This document shows positions 19,846 to 33,585 of a DNA stretch of 64,000 nt, piece by piece; position 1 is the first letter of the stretch, and each line of letters begins with the position of its first letter. The position numbers and the translations under genes were made by a program. Location: the NCBI RefSeq assembly GCF_030253575.1, contig NC_080563.1, positions 36,869,501 through 36,933,500 on the forward strand, written 5' to 3'. The notes beneath the pieces are model-generated. The model made no database searches, was not told the origin of the DNA, and was given only the letters and a program-made list of their open reading frames with translations. The DNA is from Rhododendron vialii. Taxonomy: Eukaryota; Streptophyta; Magnoliopsida; Ericales; Ericaceae.

Positions 19846-20775
19846 TAATTTATTTCTTTATTTAATTACTCATATCTTTTTAAGGTCTTTCAACAAAACA
19901 CCTAAGACTTATTTTTTAGTTCTAAGACTCTCTTAGGATGTCCATTGAAAGGCCTTGGAACCAAAAATTTATTACGACCATTTAAGATGAAATGATCAGA
20001 AAAATAACATCTTTGCACTGGTTCAAACGGATTGAAAATTAAAACACTTATTTTCGTAACTATATTTTTTAATCTATAAAGGACAAAAAAATAAATAAAT
20101 AAAACAGTCGTATAAACATGATCAATTGAAACATTTTTTTTTCTTAATTACTTTACAAAGCCTAGAATTAGACTTAACCTGTTATTAAAGAGAGAGAAAA
20201 ATTCAAACTAAAAAGAAATAAAATGAAAAAAAATGAAAAAAAATCAAACCGGAAAAAAAAGGAAAAAAAAGAAAGAAAGAAAGAAACTGTAAGGAAAGAA
20301 AGAAAGAAAACGAAGAGAGAGAGAGAGAGGGGCGGGGTAATTCCGGAAAAGGGGAGGTGGGGCCGGGGGGTGTGTGTCAGGGGAGGGGGGATGCTTCTAT
20401 GAACTGCATGGTTTGCCCTTTCCGCTGCGGTAAAATTACCAAAATGCCACTTTTTATCATGCTAGAGAGTTGCAAGTGAGGCAATTGAAATGACAACGTT
20501 GACAAGTGAAACTTCTAAAAAAAATTAAAAGACGAAATTGCTACTGAAATGAGAGTGACATCGCATTTGCTAAATGATCGAGCATGGGTTGGACCGTGAA
20601 TTCATGCGACGGCCCAATGGTTGCGCTATGAAAAGAGCATTGATGTTCCTATTCTGAGTACCCTTTTCTACTTACATTAACAACTGACTTAGGCATCGCA
20701 GTGTTTACCGGACCAATCTCCACCCAAACAGCACCCATCGCCGCTCTTCCTTGTTCTTACTCTACTAGGTCCGTC
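19846..20775. other. Intergenic, AT-rich, with GAAA/GA runs
   Basis: Contains a degraded relative of the preceding palindrome arm (20005-20080), A-rich and GAAA repeats (about 20215-20330) and a G-rich stretch near 20340-20390. No gene was seen. Confidence 0.45.
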
Positions 20776-20964
20776 GTAGGAGCTCGATTGAGACGCTAAT
20801 ATTGGTCAATCATTCCAAATAAACTCAACCATCCCAGCTCCCAATTTCCTTCCCCTTGTATACAATGCACGAAGGAGCTCGATCGAGGCGCTAATACTGG
20901 TCACTCATTCCAAATAAACTCAACCATCCCAGCTCCCAATTTCCTTCCCCTTGTATACAATGCA
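20776..20964 (+). repeat. 95 bp tandem duplication
   Basis: Two adjacent copies run from AGGAGCTCGAT to GTATACAATGCA with few differences. No coding frame was seen. It is a simple recent segmental duplication of intergenic DNA. Confidence 0.92.
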
Positions 20965-21898
20965 TGCAATCATGCAAGGTGGTTCTTACCCTACCAGTGT
21001 CATTTTTGTGATTTTTCATGTACAACCGAGGGCATTTTCAAGACAGGTTTTGTAAAGAACAACCCGTGAATTCTGTGAGTACAAAACGCAGCAGCAAGCT
21101 TTTTGTCGGTTAGGAGCCGTAAGATCACGGGATGCAGTTGCTCACGGGGCAGAGGAAGAAAAATCCCACTTTGGAAAATGGGCCCATTCCTGAATCAAGC
21201 TCCGCCTTACGATCCCCAAAGCCGATGGAGACGGATAATTTCACTTCGCCCGACGGATTAGCCCGGTTAGTTGGTGGATTTACTATCCAATTCTTAGAGC
21301 TCTAAGAAAGTACTTCTTACAAGGTGCATGTAAGCTGGCTCGAACACCCCAAGGTCGAACCCAAAAAACAAATACGTAGGACTAGGAGTGTGCGTGGATG
21401 ATTCTGTGTTATACCACAAATTCTCAATTAATTTGTACTCGGAAGGTTGGAGATTTTCTTACCCATAACTAAACCCGTACAGTCTCAAACTGAACAAAAT
21501 TATTCTGACGGGGTAGGCAATGTTCACCTTCTTTAAAGGAGGGTGAACAAAATTATTTTCAAATCAGATAGCAAAACCTCGGGAGCACAAGATTAATGAG
21601 GGTCATTTAAACATGAAGCAACAAACAGCTCTTAGATAATTGGATGTCTCAGAGCTAGTTTAATAGTAAAATCATAGTAGGTAGATCCATTATAATTCCC
21701 AACATTCATCCGTTGATTTGAACGACGCACATGTCGATACTCGATCAAGCTATTTTTTGCACAAATAATTTACATGTCGGAACCAAGCGAACGGCTTGAA
21801 TCCTCAAAATATGTTTTGGAATTCACACTTGGCTTGTTTGAGAGGGGTGTTCCAAATGATGGCTACCTAACGGAATGGGAAATCCTATAGTATAGTCC

Positions 21899-22027
21899 GC
21901 ACTGCAGGGACTGGAGCGGCTGCTCATTTTGACGCCGATGGCTCTGATTTAATCCGAGCTTCTATTGATCCGAGCCGTCCATCGCCAAAATGGACGGCTG
22001 GATCGCCGCCTTACAGCCCTGCAGTGC
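21899..22027. mobile_element. Small inverted-repeat element, possible MITE
   Basis: Starts GCACTGCAGGG and ends CCCTGCAGTGC (perfect 11 bp inverted ends). It contains an internal stem, GCCGTCCAT...ATGGACGGC. I could not identify a clean target duplication, so the call is provisional. Confidence 0.5.
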
Positions 22028-25000
22028 AGGCTGGATCCCTCGGTCTACCTAACACTATTCTAACGAAAGAAAGAGCCACATATCCTCCCACCTCCACTCA
22101 CGTGCACCAATACGGATATTATCTTTTGATATAACCAAATAAAAAGCATCATTATTGCCTATTACAAATAAGACAAATCCATTGATGGAAAAATAAATAT
22201 GGGAACACAAAATTAAGAGCCTCTACAAATCAAAAGAGCTCAGCTGCAAGGCAATGTTCGTGACTTTTTTTTTGGGTAAGTATGTTCATGACTTCATCCT
22301 ATTGAAAACTCCAGCACAGCAGTAATCAACTGAAAACAAGGGTCTCAGGAAGCCTTCGGTCTGGAATTTGATTTTCACTTAGATTGCTACCGAAAACTGT
22401 GTCGTTGGGTCAATCTATAAGAGACTTTACCTCGACTTTATTCGCCCTCCCGGTGGTGGACAACGGGATTCGTCAATCCATTGAACTAAAACTTAAAGAA
22501 GTGTTCATGCTAATGAAACTGTTTCTGCATCATCTTAATCAACCCAACCAAATACAAACAACAACAATCCACCATTGCAAACCCTGGCTCCATCACCCAA
22601 TTGTGAAAAGACACTGAAAACTGTGGACCAAGCACAATCAGGATGAGTGACTCAATAATGGATAAGGAAGAGACAACCACTGGGAAAGAGACAAAGGCTT
22701 TCTCCATCTGAAGGTCCCATTAGGCTCACGAGCCCTACAGTTCAATTCCCATAGTAGAATCAAGCCAGTTTTGTTCAGGACTGACAATTCCTGTCTGTTC
22801 TATCTTCCTAAGGACCACAGGCTTATATGATGAAGAATACAGCCAGACCCTGGACTGACAATTGCATAGGTTTTGTCGGGATCTTGTGAAAAGATACATT
22901 TATATAGTAGCTAATGAGATTATACAACACTTGGGTGGCATAAGGAGGCAGCTTCTCGGCAATTTTGCAAGAAACGGCACTCCGTGTAGTAGGCCATTTT
23001 CCGGCCCCTTTCCGAGCCAAATTCAAATATGTTTTGTTCATATCTTAGATCTAATCGAAACACATGTGTGGTTCTAGATATCAATTAATATGCAATCCAA
23101 GCACAAAAACAACTCAAAGCACTACCCACACGTTGCCGGAGCCTTGAATGGCTCTGGTCTTTTCTCCTCCTTGTTTCCTATACATATTATTATGCATGTG
23201 TGTGTGTGTGGAAGGGCGGAAGGGTGGCGAGACAAAGAGGGAAGAACCAGAGACAGAGTGAGAGTAGAGAGTTGAATTAAATTCCTCCACTATTTCCATC
23301 CGATATATGAAGTGTATATTCTCCATGAAGCGGACATTCCGGCCAGAGGTATCTAAGGTTGTGTTTGTGTGTGTGTAATCCCAGATCCCCTACGGTTACT
23401 ACATATACAAACAGAAATCTACTAACAGAGCACTTAAGTTACTATTCCTCAATATTTGGAGTGTCTTGTATGGTTCCCTCCTAAATACGGCGTCAATCAA
23501 TGTAGGCCTCAGAGCAATGACATACATACTTCACATAATTGTGGTGGCTACGTCATTGAAAAAGTATTAGATACTTCCCTAAGGCGCCAATTAATCCCCG
23601 ACTAATTGGCCTAGTCGCTAGGCGGTGCCTGGCCGCATGACTATCGCCTAGCGGCTTTTAGAACATCGACAATTGATATGAGATATATCAGACGGTTTTA
23701 GAAAAAAAATGGAAATGGAAGTACAAAGAGAAAAAGCAATGGGAGTAGGATAACTTACACCTCATGTAGAGCTCTTTCAACGTTACAAGATACAACCCTT
23801 CATCTTCTGTCAAATCCATGTTCCACATACCTGACAACTGTTAGTATATAATCCTCCCATGAAATCACAGATACCATATTTCGACCTATCTGAAAATTAG
23901 CTCAAATTTAGAAAGTTGCGCAGTTGAGAGACCATTCGGTCTTCAATGGGCCTGGAATATGATACGCATAACCGGAACCGAACAACTATGATTTCAAGTG
24001 TCAGTTCCATAAACAGTACACCATCATCACATCTTGTCAAATTAATCCAGTTATGGAAACTTCTATACTATTAGTCGATTGGTACTTCCCAAAGTAAGGT
24101 AAAACAGTATTCTCGAGTTGAGCCAAAGCCATGCATACACACGTAACACGAAAGAAAGAAATCTCGAGCGAATTTGCAAACCATTCTGTAATAATAAAAT
24201 GGAAGATTCTTTCAAGAAATTTACAAGAGAACGTCTAGTTTGAAGTACACACAAACCAAGCCTGGGGACCCTCAATCACAACGAATTTTCTCGTGAAAAT
24301 GTACAAGAAACAGCAAAAACAAATAATGTACAACAATAGTAACAGAAAAATATTCACAAACTCAGATTCTTCCAGTAAAACTGCTCACCAGAGATTATTA
24401 AAGCATGGATTCATATCAGAAGGAATTGCTGGTCAACAAGTACCCTTAAGCCATGTAATTCTGGACTCAGCTAAGCAGCATTCATCACAGACCAAATCTG
24501 TCCCTTGTATATGTGCTATCATCTTGTTTAACCTGACATAGCAACAGGTGCGGAGAAGTTGAGCAACTACAGATTTCACTAACAAGTATTCTTTCAACAA
24601 GAAGAATTTGGGAGAACAAAGATCAAGGGACGGTGATCTATACTACACACTAAGCATGTCTAGTCCACAGGGCACCATCGCTTTTTTTACAAGAAAACAA
24701 AAATCGAGGAGAAACCCATGTTACCTTCCACGCTAGTGGCTACTAATTGACTTTATTTGGTTTAAAGCTCTAAATAAAACTTCGTTATTACGGCTTCCGT
24801 AAGGAGCCATACAAATCTTCATTCCTATTACGTTAATTGTCATGCTTGGCATTAAATGCATATTTAATCAACATGATTGCCTAATTTAGTTCAAGAATAA
24901 CTCAAATAAGGAAATGTGATGACTTATTCCGTGGAATGATTTAGACAAGGAAACTATTGGCTACTCCATGTTACAGTTCGAGTTTTTGAAGTTTGAACTC

Positions 25001-27483
25001 TTTTTTATCGTAAAAATAGATCATCGAGTCAACTTCTATGGAAATACTCATTTGAAACAACAATCTGGACTTCACAATAACCTAATTTAGGAGTCCAATC
25101 CTATGGAATCTTTATGAGCAAAATATATTTAAAAAACAAAAAACAACCTTATTTTCACTCTTTTATTCAATACCTAAATTGAAAGGCCAATGTCAATTAG
25201 GTATAGGACCCCTCCCATTTTATTATGAAGTGTCAACGAGGCATACAAGGTGATAGGTACTCATCTTTTTTCTTAGTTTAAAACTTCATCTATAAACAAA
25301 AAAGCAATGCTTGGAACGCAACTTTAAATCACAACTCCGGACACAACTCTTTCAGAGCCGTTTGATGTATACGACCCCACATACATCGAACGGCCTTGGA
25401 CACAGTCGTGTCCAAAAGTAGTGTTCCTAGAATTTTTGTAAACAAAAAGGAAACACTTAGAAAATCTAATAGGTACGATGATAAGTTTATCCATTGGTCT
25501 TTTACAACAAGGCTAATATTGAGGCTTCACTTTGTTCCCTGTAACTTAATATAATGTAATAGTGGCCATTATAATCACTTCCATGTGCTTTGCACGTGAT
25601 ACTGCCAGTAATAAAGAAGCACGAGTAACAATCCAAAGATAAGTTCATCCAAAATACTACTACACTTATATTTTATCAATAGCACAGTTTCACAGAAAGA
25701 AACTACCACTACGTTCTGAAACCTCAGTAAGAGAAGAGCCAAAAGAAATATAGCCTAAGTTTCCAAGGAAGTTATTGACAGAAATGCACAGCAGAGAACA
25801 AGAACAGCTACAACAAGGCAAGCGAGAGTTCCCTTTTTAATTGTACCTTCTAATCTTTAAGCATGAAAATAGTTAAAGAAAGCTGCGAAGTAGGTAAACT
25901 CGGAAAAAACACCAAGGGGAAAATGAAAACAAAAGGAAAGAACGTAGAGGAAGCATTTTCAGCAGGTGGCAAGAAAGGTAATGCGTCCTGGATTAAGGTT
26001 AGGAATTAGGATGCGTAAACTCATGGGTGAATTCTTTAGAGAAAGAAGGCATGTGATAGAAACAGAAAATGGATAGTATATTGGTGCAATAATAGAGAAC
26101 CTTGCATCCTTTTATTTTATTTGACGGTTAAAAAATTGATAGTCTTTTCCACTATATTCTTCAGCTGTGTAAAATGAGTGGTATTATTGTAACAAGTTGC
26201 CACAACCAAGAATGGCTGAGGAATATGCGTGATATCAACCCCAAATTTTAGCTAATGAAAATCCAATAACAATATCAGAACAAGTTCGTATATGTAAGTT
26301 GAACCCCAAAGCTTGCTGTCATTCCCTGGAATCAGAATTTGAACCAAATCTTCAGAAGCAAAACAGCATGATCTTAATTAGGTTTTTCTGCAAAGTAACA
26401 AGGCCTTCCAAGCCTGTTAACCAAAGTTGCATTAAAACATGGAGAAATCAAACTCAGAGATGGAAAACAGTCCTGTTTGCTATAAAACACCATTAGCAAT
26501 ATCCTTGGGAACACCCGTCATCACCACCAAGGCTCACAAAGATTATAACAAAATCTACATCAGCATGAGGACAATACACGCTATCAATTGGAATATAGGT
26601 ATTCCAGGTCTCTCCATGGAAAGGTAGTGTGTGCTTGCTTTCAACCTTTCGTTTTTCGTCTCTGTTTTTTCAACCAACCGTGTAACCAACCTCTTGCAGT
26701 TCTTCATGCCTGGACCATCATCTAACCCATATTTCTGTGATCAGCAATATGAGTTTTCTTTTTTATCAGCTGCAAGGGGTTAAAGCCACTCAGTTGAAGC
26801 AGCTTCCAGTTCTTCTCGACATTTGCTGCTATATGGAGCTAAAAGGACAGAGATCTTTGTCCAACAAGTTGATCAACCCAGCCAGAACTTCTAAAATTCA
26901 AGTTCACCTCGGTTTGAAATTATTTCAGGTACATCTTCCAGGATAAATGGATGAATCTCGTCTTCGGTGTCTATAGGGTATTTGGTTAAGACTGGAGTTG
27001 TTAGCTTTGTCCTATTACATAGACATATCTGTATGATGACCAATATAACAGGTCTGAGAATGAGTATTCTACTATTCTTAAACTCAGCCTCTGTAAAGGT
27101 CTTATGCTTTTCATAAAATCTTACTTCTTATATTAATCTTATTTCATATAATAAAAAATAAAAAATTTTGTCAACTCTAATGAAAAATTCCTAAAATGAA
27201 TGGACGTGTCAGCATATAACTATGGGTGGCATGCAATATGAGGACAGTGAAGCATAGCTACACTATTGTATCACAAAGCAAAACATATGTAGAACTTGAG
27301 CTCAAACAACATAACCATGCATGTTACAAAGACAGAGAGCAAAGACCGAAGTTCACTATGATGATATTGATCCAACATTAACCTCAAATAGACAAGGCAA
27401 AAAAGCAAAGATGGGTAGCCAACAAGCTTTCACTTTTCTGGAAGACAATAGAAACAATATGGAAACCACAATACGAAATACTG
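22028..27483. other. Long gene-poor stretch (5.5 kb)
   Basis: AT-rich DNA with only short open frames and no protein family I recognise. Part of the right-hand end could be 3' UTR exons of the universal stress protein gene, because that gene's last coding exon contains a plausible donor (GTGGTATGT, near 27508). A foldback MITE lies at 25305-25433. A TG microsatellite occurs near 23200. Confidence 0.4.
25305..25433. mobile_element. Foldback MITE, family of 5346-5489
   Basis: Left arm landmarks GGACACAACTC and AGAGCCGTTTGATGTATACG are mirrored on the right by CATACATCGAACGGCC and GACACAGTCGTGTCC. The arms are more diverged than in the 5346 copy. It lies in non-genic DNA. Confidence 0.65.
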
Positions 27484-30400
27484 CTACACAAAGAATACAC
27501 AAAAATACATACCACGAATGGCTTGTCTAGAAGTACCCTTCACTATTGTTACAGCGCAGGTTGCATTGTTCGTGCAATAGTTGCTTACACTTCCCAGGAA
27601 CATCCTGTAAGGACAGGAGATATGATCAGGTTACCATTGCATAATCGTGTTTGCCTTCATATTTGTTGTTAAAGCATCCAACTCAAAAACCATTGGGCAT
27701 TGGTGGGAGGCCCACAAGCAGCCAACCTTTTGGAGGCCAGTGGAAAACCTCGAAGGGAGGCTTTTGAGATATCATGGTGGACTATGAAATTATACATCTG
27801 TGAATAAATTTTGCCATCGTATTTTTTCTAAAACTCATTTTCTTGCTTTTTGAGAAATAAGATTAATCAAGTTTTCCTGATATATCTATTCAAGTAACAG
27901 TACAAGTAACCATGTAATCCTTACAGTGCCACAATAGATCTTAGGCGGGTTTGATCAACTTTATTTTCAGACAACATTTTTAAATAAACAACTATTCCGT
28001 ATATTGCCATTACGATTGCTGGGACAAGAAAATGATTCAAGTCTTGTAAGATGTGGTCTATTTGTACAAAATCTTTTCAAACTCTTCAATTCAGAAAACG
28101 AATGCAACTCATCAATATCAGAAAACCATTGTCATGTCTGATAAAAAAATCTCTCTTTCAAGTAAGACCGTCTTTATAACCTGTAGAAGAAATGAAAGCG
28201 AAGACAAAAACGAAACTCAAGACACGCTCAAAGGCCAAGGGACCACGAGACGAAGACACGAAGCTCAAAGGCAACACACCACAAGAGGGAAAGATGCACA
28301 CAAAGCCTATAGTGATCCCCCTCGCGAATTGAAAGGCCAGCCCAACCAACAGCACAATGTCCAAGACGTGCAATCTTGAAGTTGCATCTTTCTAGTACGT
28401 AATGGATAGTGAAAAGACCTGCATATGTAGCATTTAATGAATAGAACTTAGACAAATGTGGTGCCTCTTTGAACAAAAGGGCTTAGGATGTGCTATTATA
28501 ACGATGTGGGACAGGAGCTCTAACTCTCCCACATGCATGAATCACTGGAAGCGGAGACAAAAAGATGGAATCAACATATGACACCGCCATAAGGGCCGAA
28601 AAAAACATTAGAAGGTGCAGCTATGGCAGGAACAAAGTGGGATCAATCACCAAATCCTTAAGAAAGGTACGGAAAGTCCTTGCCCAGAACCTCCTAAAGT
28701 AGCTCTATACCAGGCAAAAGAAAACTCTGAAGAAGTAGATGGTTTTGCATGTAGAAGGCTAAGAGCTCTAGATGGTTTTGGTTTCATCACTTCCAAAACC
28801 TCTTACTTTTACCTTTCTAGTCAAGAACAATTTACGTGGTTTGACCAAACTCCATTGTTGACCCCAAGTAAATATAAGCAAAAACTAAAGAGCTCAACTT
28901 TCCACCTCTATAGAACATAAATTTCCTTAATTTAACATACTCAACATGAAATATTGCAAATTTTGTTAAACAATCTTGTTACACATCATCTGTGGCCACC
29001 ATTTCCAATTTTCTTGCATGGCTCCATCATGTCTGAAAATGCATCTAAAATACAAATGGAATAGTCGTATCCTCACCAAATGACCACAATCATGTACCCA
29101 AACTAATTGTCATCACCCTCTCAAAGCAGAAGTCATACCTTTTAATAGGACCGAAGGCTCGGGACCCCATGACAAGCAGATCAGCATGCAAAACCTTGAC
29201 AGCTTCACATAACTTCTCCTTTGCATCCCCAACCATTACTTGGGTTTTTACATTCTTCACCTATAGGACAAAATGACAAAACCAAACTCTCACATGATCA
29301 AATGACAATGTTTTGAATGATTTTAAGCAACTAAATAGCTCCTTCGCAATGAGTTAGCTCCAGCAAGTTGATTCCTAACTCCAATATTCCCTTGTCTGCA
29401 CTCGCACAAGACATGAAAGATTCAAGTGCTCCATACTCTTTAAGGAGCCAGAATGATAATACTGCTCCGTTGGGATATATGTGGGTTAACTGAAGTGATT
29501 TGACATCACCACTGATTGAGAACAACCTAAATTTAGATTTAATAGTTTACAATGGGTTCCGACATTGAGCTTAGAAGATCTATTATGTTGGATTTGAAAT
29601 AACCATTAACTATGATGCATTTCAAATGGTTGTTCACTATGATAGACTTGATATCCTTCCCATTAATGCAAGAATCCCAGCAAAATGCACCTCTTATATC
29701 TCTAATCCATCTTCCACTCTAATTTCACATCTATTTCTGTCAAAGTAAACATTGGAAACCCTTTATTTGAAAACCACATCTATCCAAACAGAGCCCTAAG
29801 TAGTAAACTATCATCACGTACAAGGGAACACACAAGCATATAACTCATACAAATAGATAAAGAGAAAAGAGAGGCCTAACACTTTTATCGGAGCAAATCT
29901 GCAAAGCATGTGTCAATATGGCCTCAGAAATGCGCCTCTGGTGAGCCACAATCGCAGCAGTGAAAGCAGGCACCTCCACATCACCTATTTGTTTCAATCA
30001 AAATTAGCTGTCAATAGTCAACCTCGGATAAGTAATTTGATCAAGATTATCGAAGTGGGATATGCACATCATTTATCATTACATGTATCGTATCGAGTAT
30101 GGGGATATGTATCAAGTAAGATAAGGTCACAAGTGTAAATAGAAGTTAAAATAAGTAAACCTACTATTAAAAATTTATTGCATATATTGACTAAAAAATA
30201 TACAAAACCTTGCTCTTGAACTGTTTAACATATTGCAATAAGAAAAAGAATTGTGAATTGTGTATCACAACAGAGATCAGGCAAGAATATTTACTTAAAG
30301 TAACTGCGTCGCACCATACCTATGGGACAGTATATGAATATAGTAGGATTTATCTAAACATAAGTATACTTACCAATTTTACTAGTATACTTATCGAATT

Positions 30401-31295
30401 GGGGCCTACCAACGAACGGTGGGATTGGTCCCGGATTAACAGATGCAAGCATAGTTTGAAATATTGGTGATGCGTATCAGTATCGGTAGGTACCGAGTAC
30501 CAATATGGCCGATATTGCGGTGTGAAGGAAAATCGCGTACGTATCAGTGATAACGTAACAGTATCGGCCGATAAGTAACAGTGTTATTGGTCCGTTACGG
30601 CCAATATGGGCAGATACAGTCAACATTACGGCAGATGTGGCTCTTAGCGGATCTAGTTGTACCCCTTGGCTTTCAAGGGGAAGGTTTGGGGTTCGAGTCT
30701 ATGGACGTCGAACCCCCTTTGATTGTTAACTTACTAATTCTCCTGCTAACCTCCAATTGATGTACAATATTGGAAATTTTATAATTATGGCGGATACGGG
30801 CAACGGTATTGGTGATATGTTGTGTGCAGCTGCACCTAGCGTCTGCGTCTTGTGCCTAGCTTCCTACTAGCTTCCTACACCGATACCACTACGCTACAAC
30901 TGAAACGCCCCAAAAAACTATGGACCCAAGTAAGCTGGCTCGGACACCTGACTTATCGAAAATTGCAAGATGCAAATATTTCGACAACACTGAATAGGAT
31001 CACAAACTAAGTGCAAACTAAAAGAAAATTCGACTGGGCCAAAATCAAAGAGAGCTGCGCTGGCTTAACTGGGAGTGGGACCGCCGAAGGGGATGGCGCC
31101 GGGGTTGAGGCCGGTGGCGATGTTGGGCGGAGATTGAACGTAGAGGATCACAAAGTGGCCGCCGGAGTTGGAGCTTGAGTCGGGAGCAGGGGATCGGAGC
31201 TGGAGATTTTCGAGGGCCCACCGGAGGGCGTTCATGCTCTCTTCGCTGCCTTCAACGGCCACGATCACGCACCCGAGGCCTCCGCTTCCGGACAT
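27484..31295 (-). CDS. Universal stress protein (USP/UspA domain)
   Basis: Four minus-strand exons (31070-31295, 29881-29984, 29139-29260, 27484-27604) join in phase to give 190 residues. The start is MSGSGGLGCVIVAVEGSEES, followed by the USP first strand (VIVAVEGSEESMNALRWALE). It continues with EVPAFTAAIVAHQRRISEAIL, VMVGDAKEKLCEAVKVLHAD and the nucleotide-binding loop MGSRAFGPIKRMFLGSVS near the C-terminus. The USP fold binds ATP/AMP through G-2x-G-9x-G(S/T); here the second Gly is Ala (GSRAF), so binding may be altered, though similar plant homologues appear to share this. The last coding exon stops at 27484-27486 after a hydrophobic tail (GMYFCVFFV). A donor-like GTGGTATGT just before it suggests an alternative ending elsewhere. 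The role is inferred: a cytosolic stress-response protein. Confidence 0.88.
30440..30830. repeat. TATCGG/CCGATA-rich stretch in USP intron 1
   Basis: Words such as GTATCGG, GGCCGATA and ATTGGTGATRYG recur on both strands. This resembles subterminal repeats of a class II transposon, but clear ends and target duplication were not found. Inside it, near 30690, a GGGGTTCGAGTCTATGGA word resembles a tRNA B box and has a relative at 50785-50840. Confidence 0.4.
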
Positions 31296-31793
31296 GGTTT
31301 GGCAGTAATATGTTAGTACTATCTTCTTGTCAAATCGATGTCAACTACTACTCCTCTCTCGTCTCTTCTTCGTCGTTTTATCTCTCTTCAGAAAAATCAT
31401 TGAATTAGGCGTGGAACCAGCTCGGTTTGGATCTAATTCCCACAACTCACGTGCGGGTGCGTGAGCGTGAGGACGAGGATAGGCCCCAGCCGGAAAGCGT
31501 CACATCGCAATACTACCAAGGAGTGCGGGGATCGAGAGTTGAGACAGGAGGGTAGGACATTTTGAAGAACAATTACTCATAACCACACACAAATACACAA
31601 ACGGTTTTGCTATCGTCGCTTGGCTGACGATAAGCATACTAGAAGACAAGAAAAATATATTTTTTTGTGTGCTTTTTATACCTTTTAACACACGAATTAC
31701 ACACTCATTATTGTCAGCCCATTGAACTGATTTTAGAATTTTCCATACACAAACTCATTGTGTATTGAGGAGTTTGATTGAGTAGTTTGTGTG
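31296..31793. other. Upstream region of the USP gene
   Basis: Contains the presumed USP leader and promoter on the minus strand; I could not place a clear TATA box. No gene is seen. Confidence 0.4.
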
Positions 31794-32309
31794 TTTGTGT
31801 GCAGGGCCGGCCCAATGGGAAGACCAACACGCCGCCGCCTTGGGTCTTCACATTTTGGACTAAAAATGGGACACTCTTTTCTAAATAAGTATATATATTT
31901 TCTGTGCGCAATTCTATTATAAACTCCTTTAGTGATTTAGTGGTAAAATGTTTGTTTTTCCACGTAAAATGTCTGGGTTCAAGTCCTAGTAAGATACTTT
32001 TTGGAAGTGTCTTTTTGCCAAAAAAAATTCTCGTCACAAATTGAAGTGTCTTTTTGCAAAAAAAAAATTCTTTTGTCACACAAATTGGGAGCTACTGTAA
32101 TTCAAACCTGAGTCCACTGAATATTATTGCAACCGCACAAGCTATTAAGGCCGGAATATTTACCATGTTTAATAGTATGAACGAAAATGATATATAGATA
32201 AGTATTTTTGTTTAGGAGTATTATTTTTAAATTAAAAAATTTATGTAGGGCACAATTTCACCATTTGGCATAGGGCATCCAAATACCTTGGGCCGACCCT
32301 GTTTGTGTG
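31794..32309. mobile_element. Non-autonomous hAT element (500 bp, 31802-32301)
   Basis: The 8 bp direct repeat TTTGTGTG flanks an element starting CAGGGCCGGCCCA and ending TGGGCCGACCCTG. The inverted ends match over about 13 bp with one mismatch. There is no transposase. An internal stretch at about 31934-31990 (TTTAGTGGTAAAATG ... GGGTTCAAGTCCTAG) looks like the A and B boxes of a tRNA-derived SINE carried inside. Confidence 0.85.
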
Positions 32310-33585
32310 TGAGGAGTTTGTGTATTTGTATGTGAGAGGAGTTTATGTATTTGTGTGTGAGGGGAGTTTGTGTACTTATGTGTGTGGTTGTAGAAGAGTT
32401 ATTAAACAATTATTATTTAACCAGAGATACACACAAACATTTTACACATATACTCACATCTTTTTGTGAAATCCATACACACTGGAGGTGTTGTATGAAA
32501 AAGGGGGGCCAATGTGAATGTGAATAGATTTGTATAAATATTTATGTAAGTGTCTGTTATTGTAGAATGATTATATCATAAAAAGATTTTTTCGAAGAGA
32601 ATAGTTTCTTCCCCGAATTTCTTTCTAAAAAAATCTATCCATTACAACCACTTTTATTGATGCTTACTGCACTTCAGACGATAGAGAAGTCTGTTTCTAA
32701 ATTTAAACCATGGCACATTTAAATTTAGGTCCCGTTCAATAAAGTTAAAAGTGAAAAATTATGAAAAAAATAACTTGTCTCATAAAATGAAAAATATTCA
32801 TAAAAAATACAGTCAGAGGAAAGAGACTGGATGACCTCGGCAATATGATTTTCTAACAAACATCGAATATCTAATTTTTATTCTGGCTAGATCTCTTTTC
32901 AAAACTTTTACTACCTGCTAATAATTTCGAATACCAGTTTAATCTGAATACCAGTTTTGTGGATAATTACGAATACCAGTTTAATCTTTACTATTTTTTA
33001 TATTCTTAAATATACATGTACCAACAGAAGACCATAAAATATTGCATTTACAATGGGTAGATGAATAGAATTGAGAGTTTGTGGGAATTTTTTATTTAAA
33101 GAAAAGAGTCCGAATCGAACACTAAAATCTTTATTCTTCAAAAATCAAAACCGACCGGGGCCGAACCACTAATGCTCCGATCAGTTCGTTTTTCTCGGTT
33201 ATATTTTCACCTCTATTTCCTTTCTTTTCCTCTTTCCTTTGGCAGCAGTAATGTTGCTCAAGGGATTCAGGATAAACTGTTCAAAGTGGTTATTAATCCC
33301 TATCATTCGTTTGGGGTCTCAAAACCTCTGTGCACGATCTCCAATAAATTTTCTATCTCTCTTCACTCATTATACTAAAAAACCTCCCTCAAAATCCAAA
33401 ACGAACAAAACCAAGACAATAGAAAAATCCAGCTCTAATAACACGGGTGCATATGGAGTTCGCCTACGTAGAGCTGAGAAATTGTAGCCAGCACATGATT
33501 CAGTGACCGACACGTGGAGGTGTATTGTTGTTTCGTGAATTACCTATCAACTTCAACACATTAACAACTACAAATCGAAAAACTG
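32310..33585. other. Intergenic, no recognised gene
   Basis: AT-rich and repetitive in GTGTGTGAGG words at the left. A short frame at 33239-33487 has no recognisable family. The sequence just before 33586 is the presumed 3' UTR of the CTNNBL1 gene (minus strand). Confidence 0.4.

Noticed and set aside
30680..30712. A tRNA gene at GGGGTTCGAGTCTATGGA
   Set aside because: No acceptor or anticodon stem; the word recurs near 50785 within a similar small stem, so it is a repeat.
31927..31995. A functional tRNA gene at the A/B-box-like words
   Set aside because: No cloverleaf can be drawn around the boxes; it fits a SINE fragment inside a hAT derivative.
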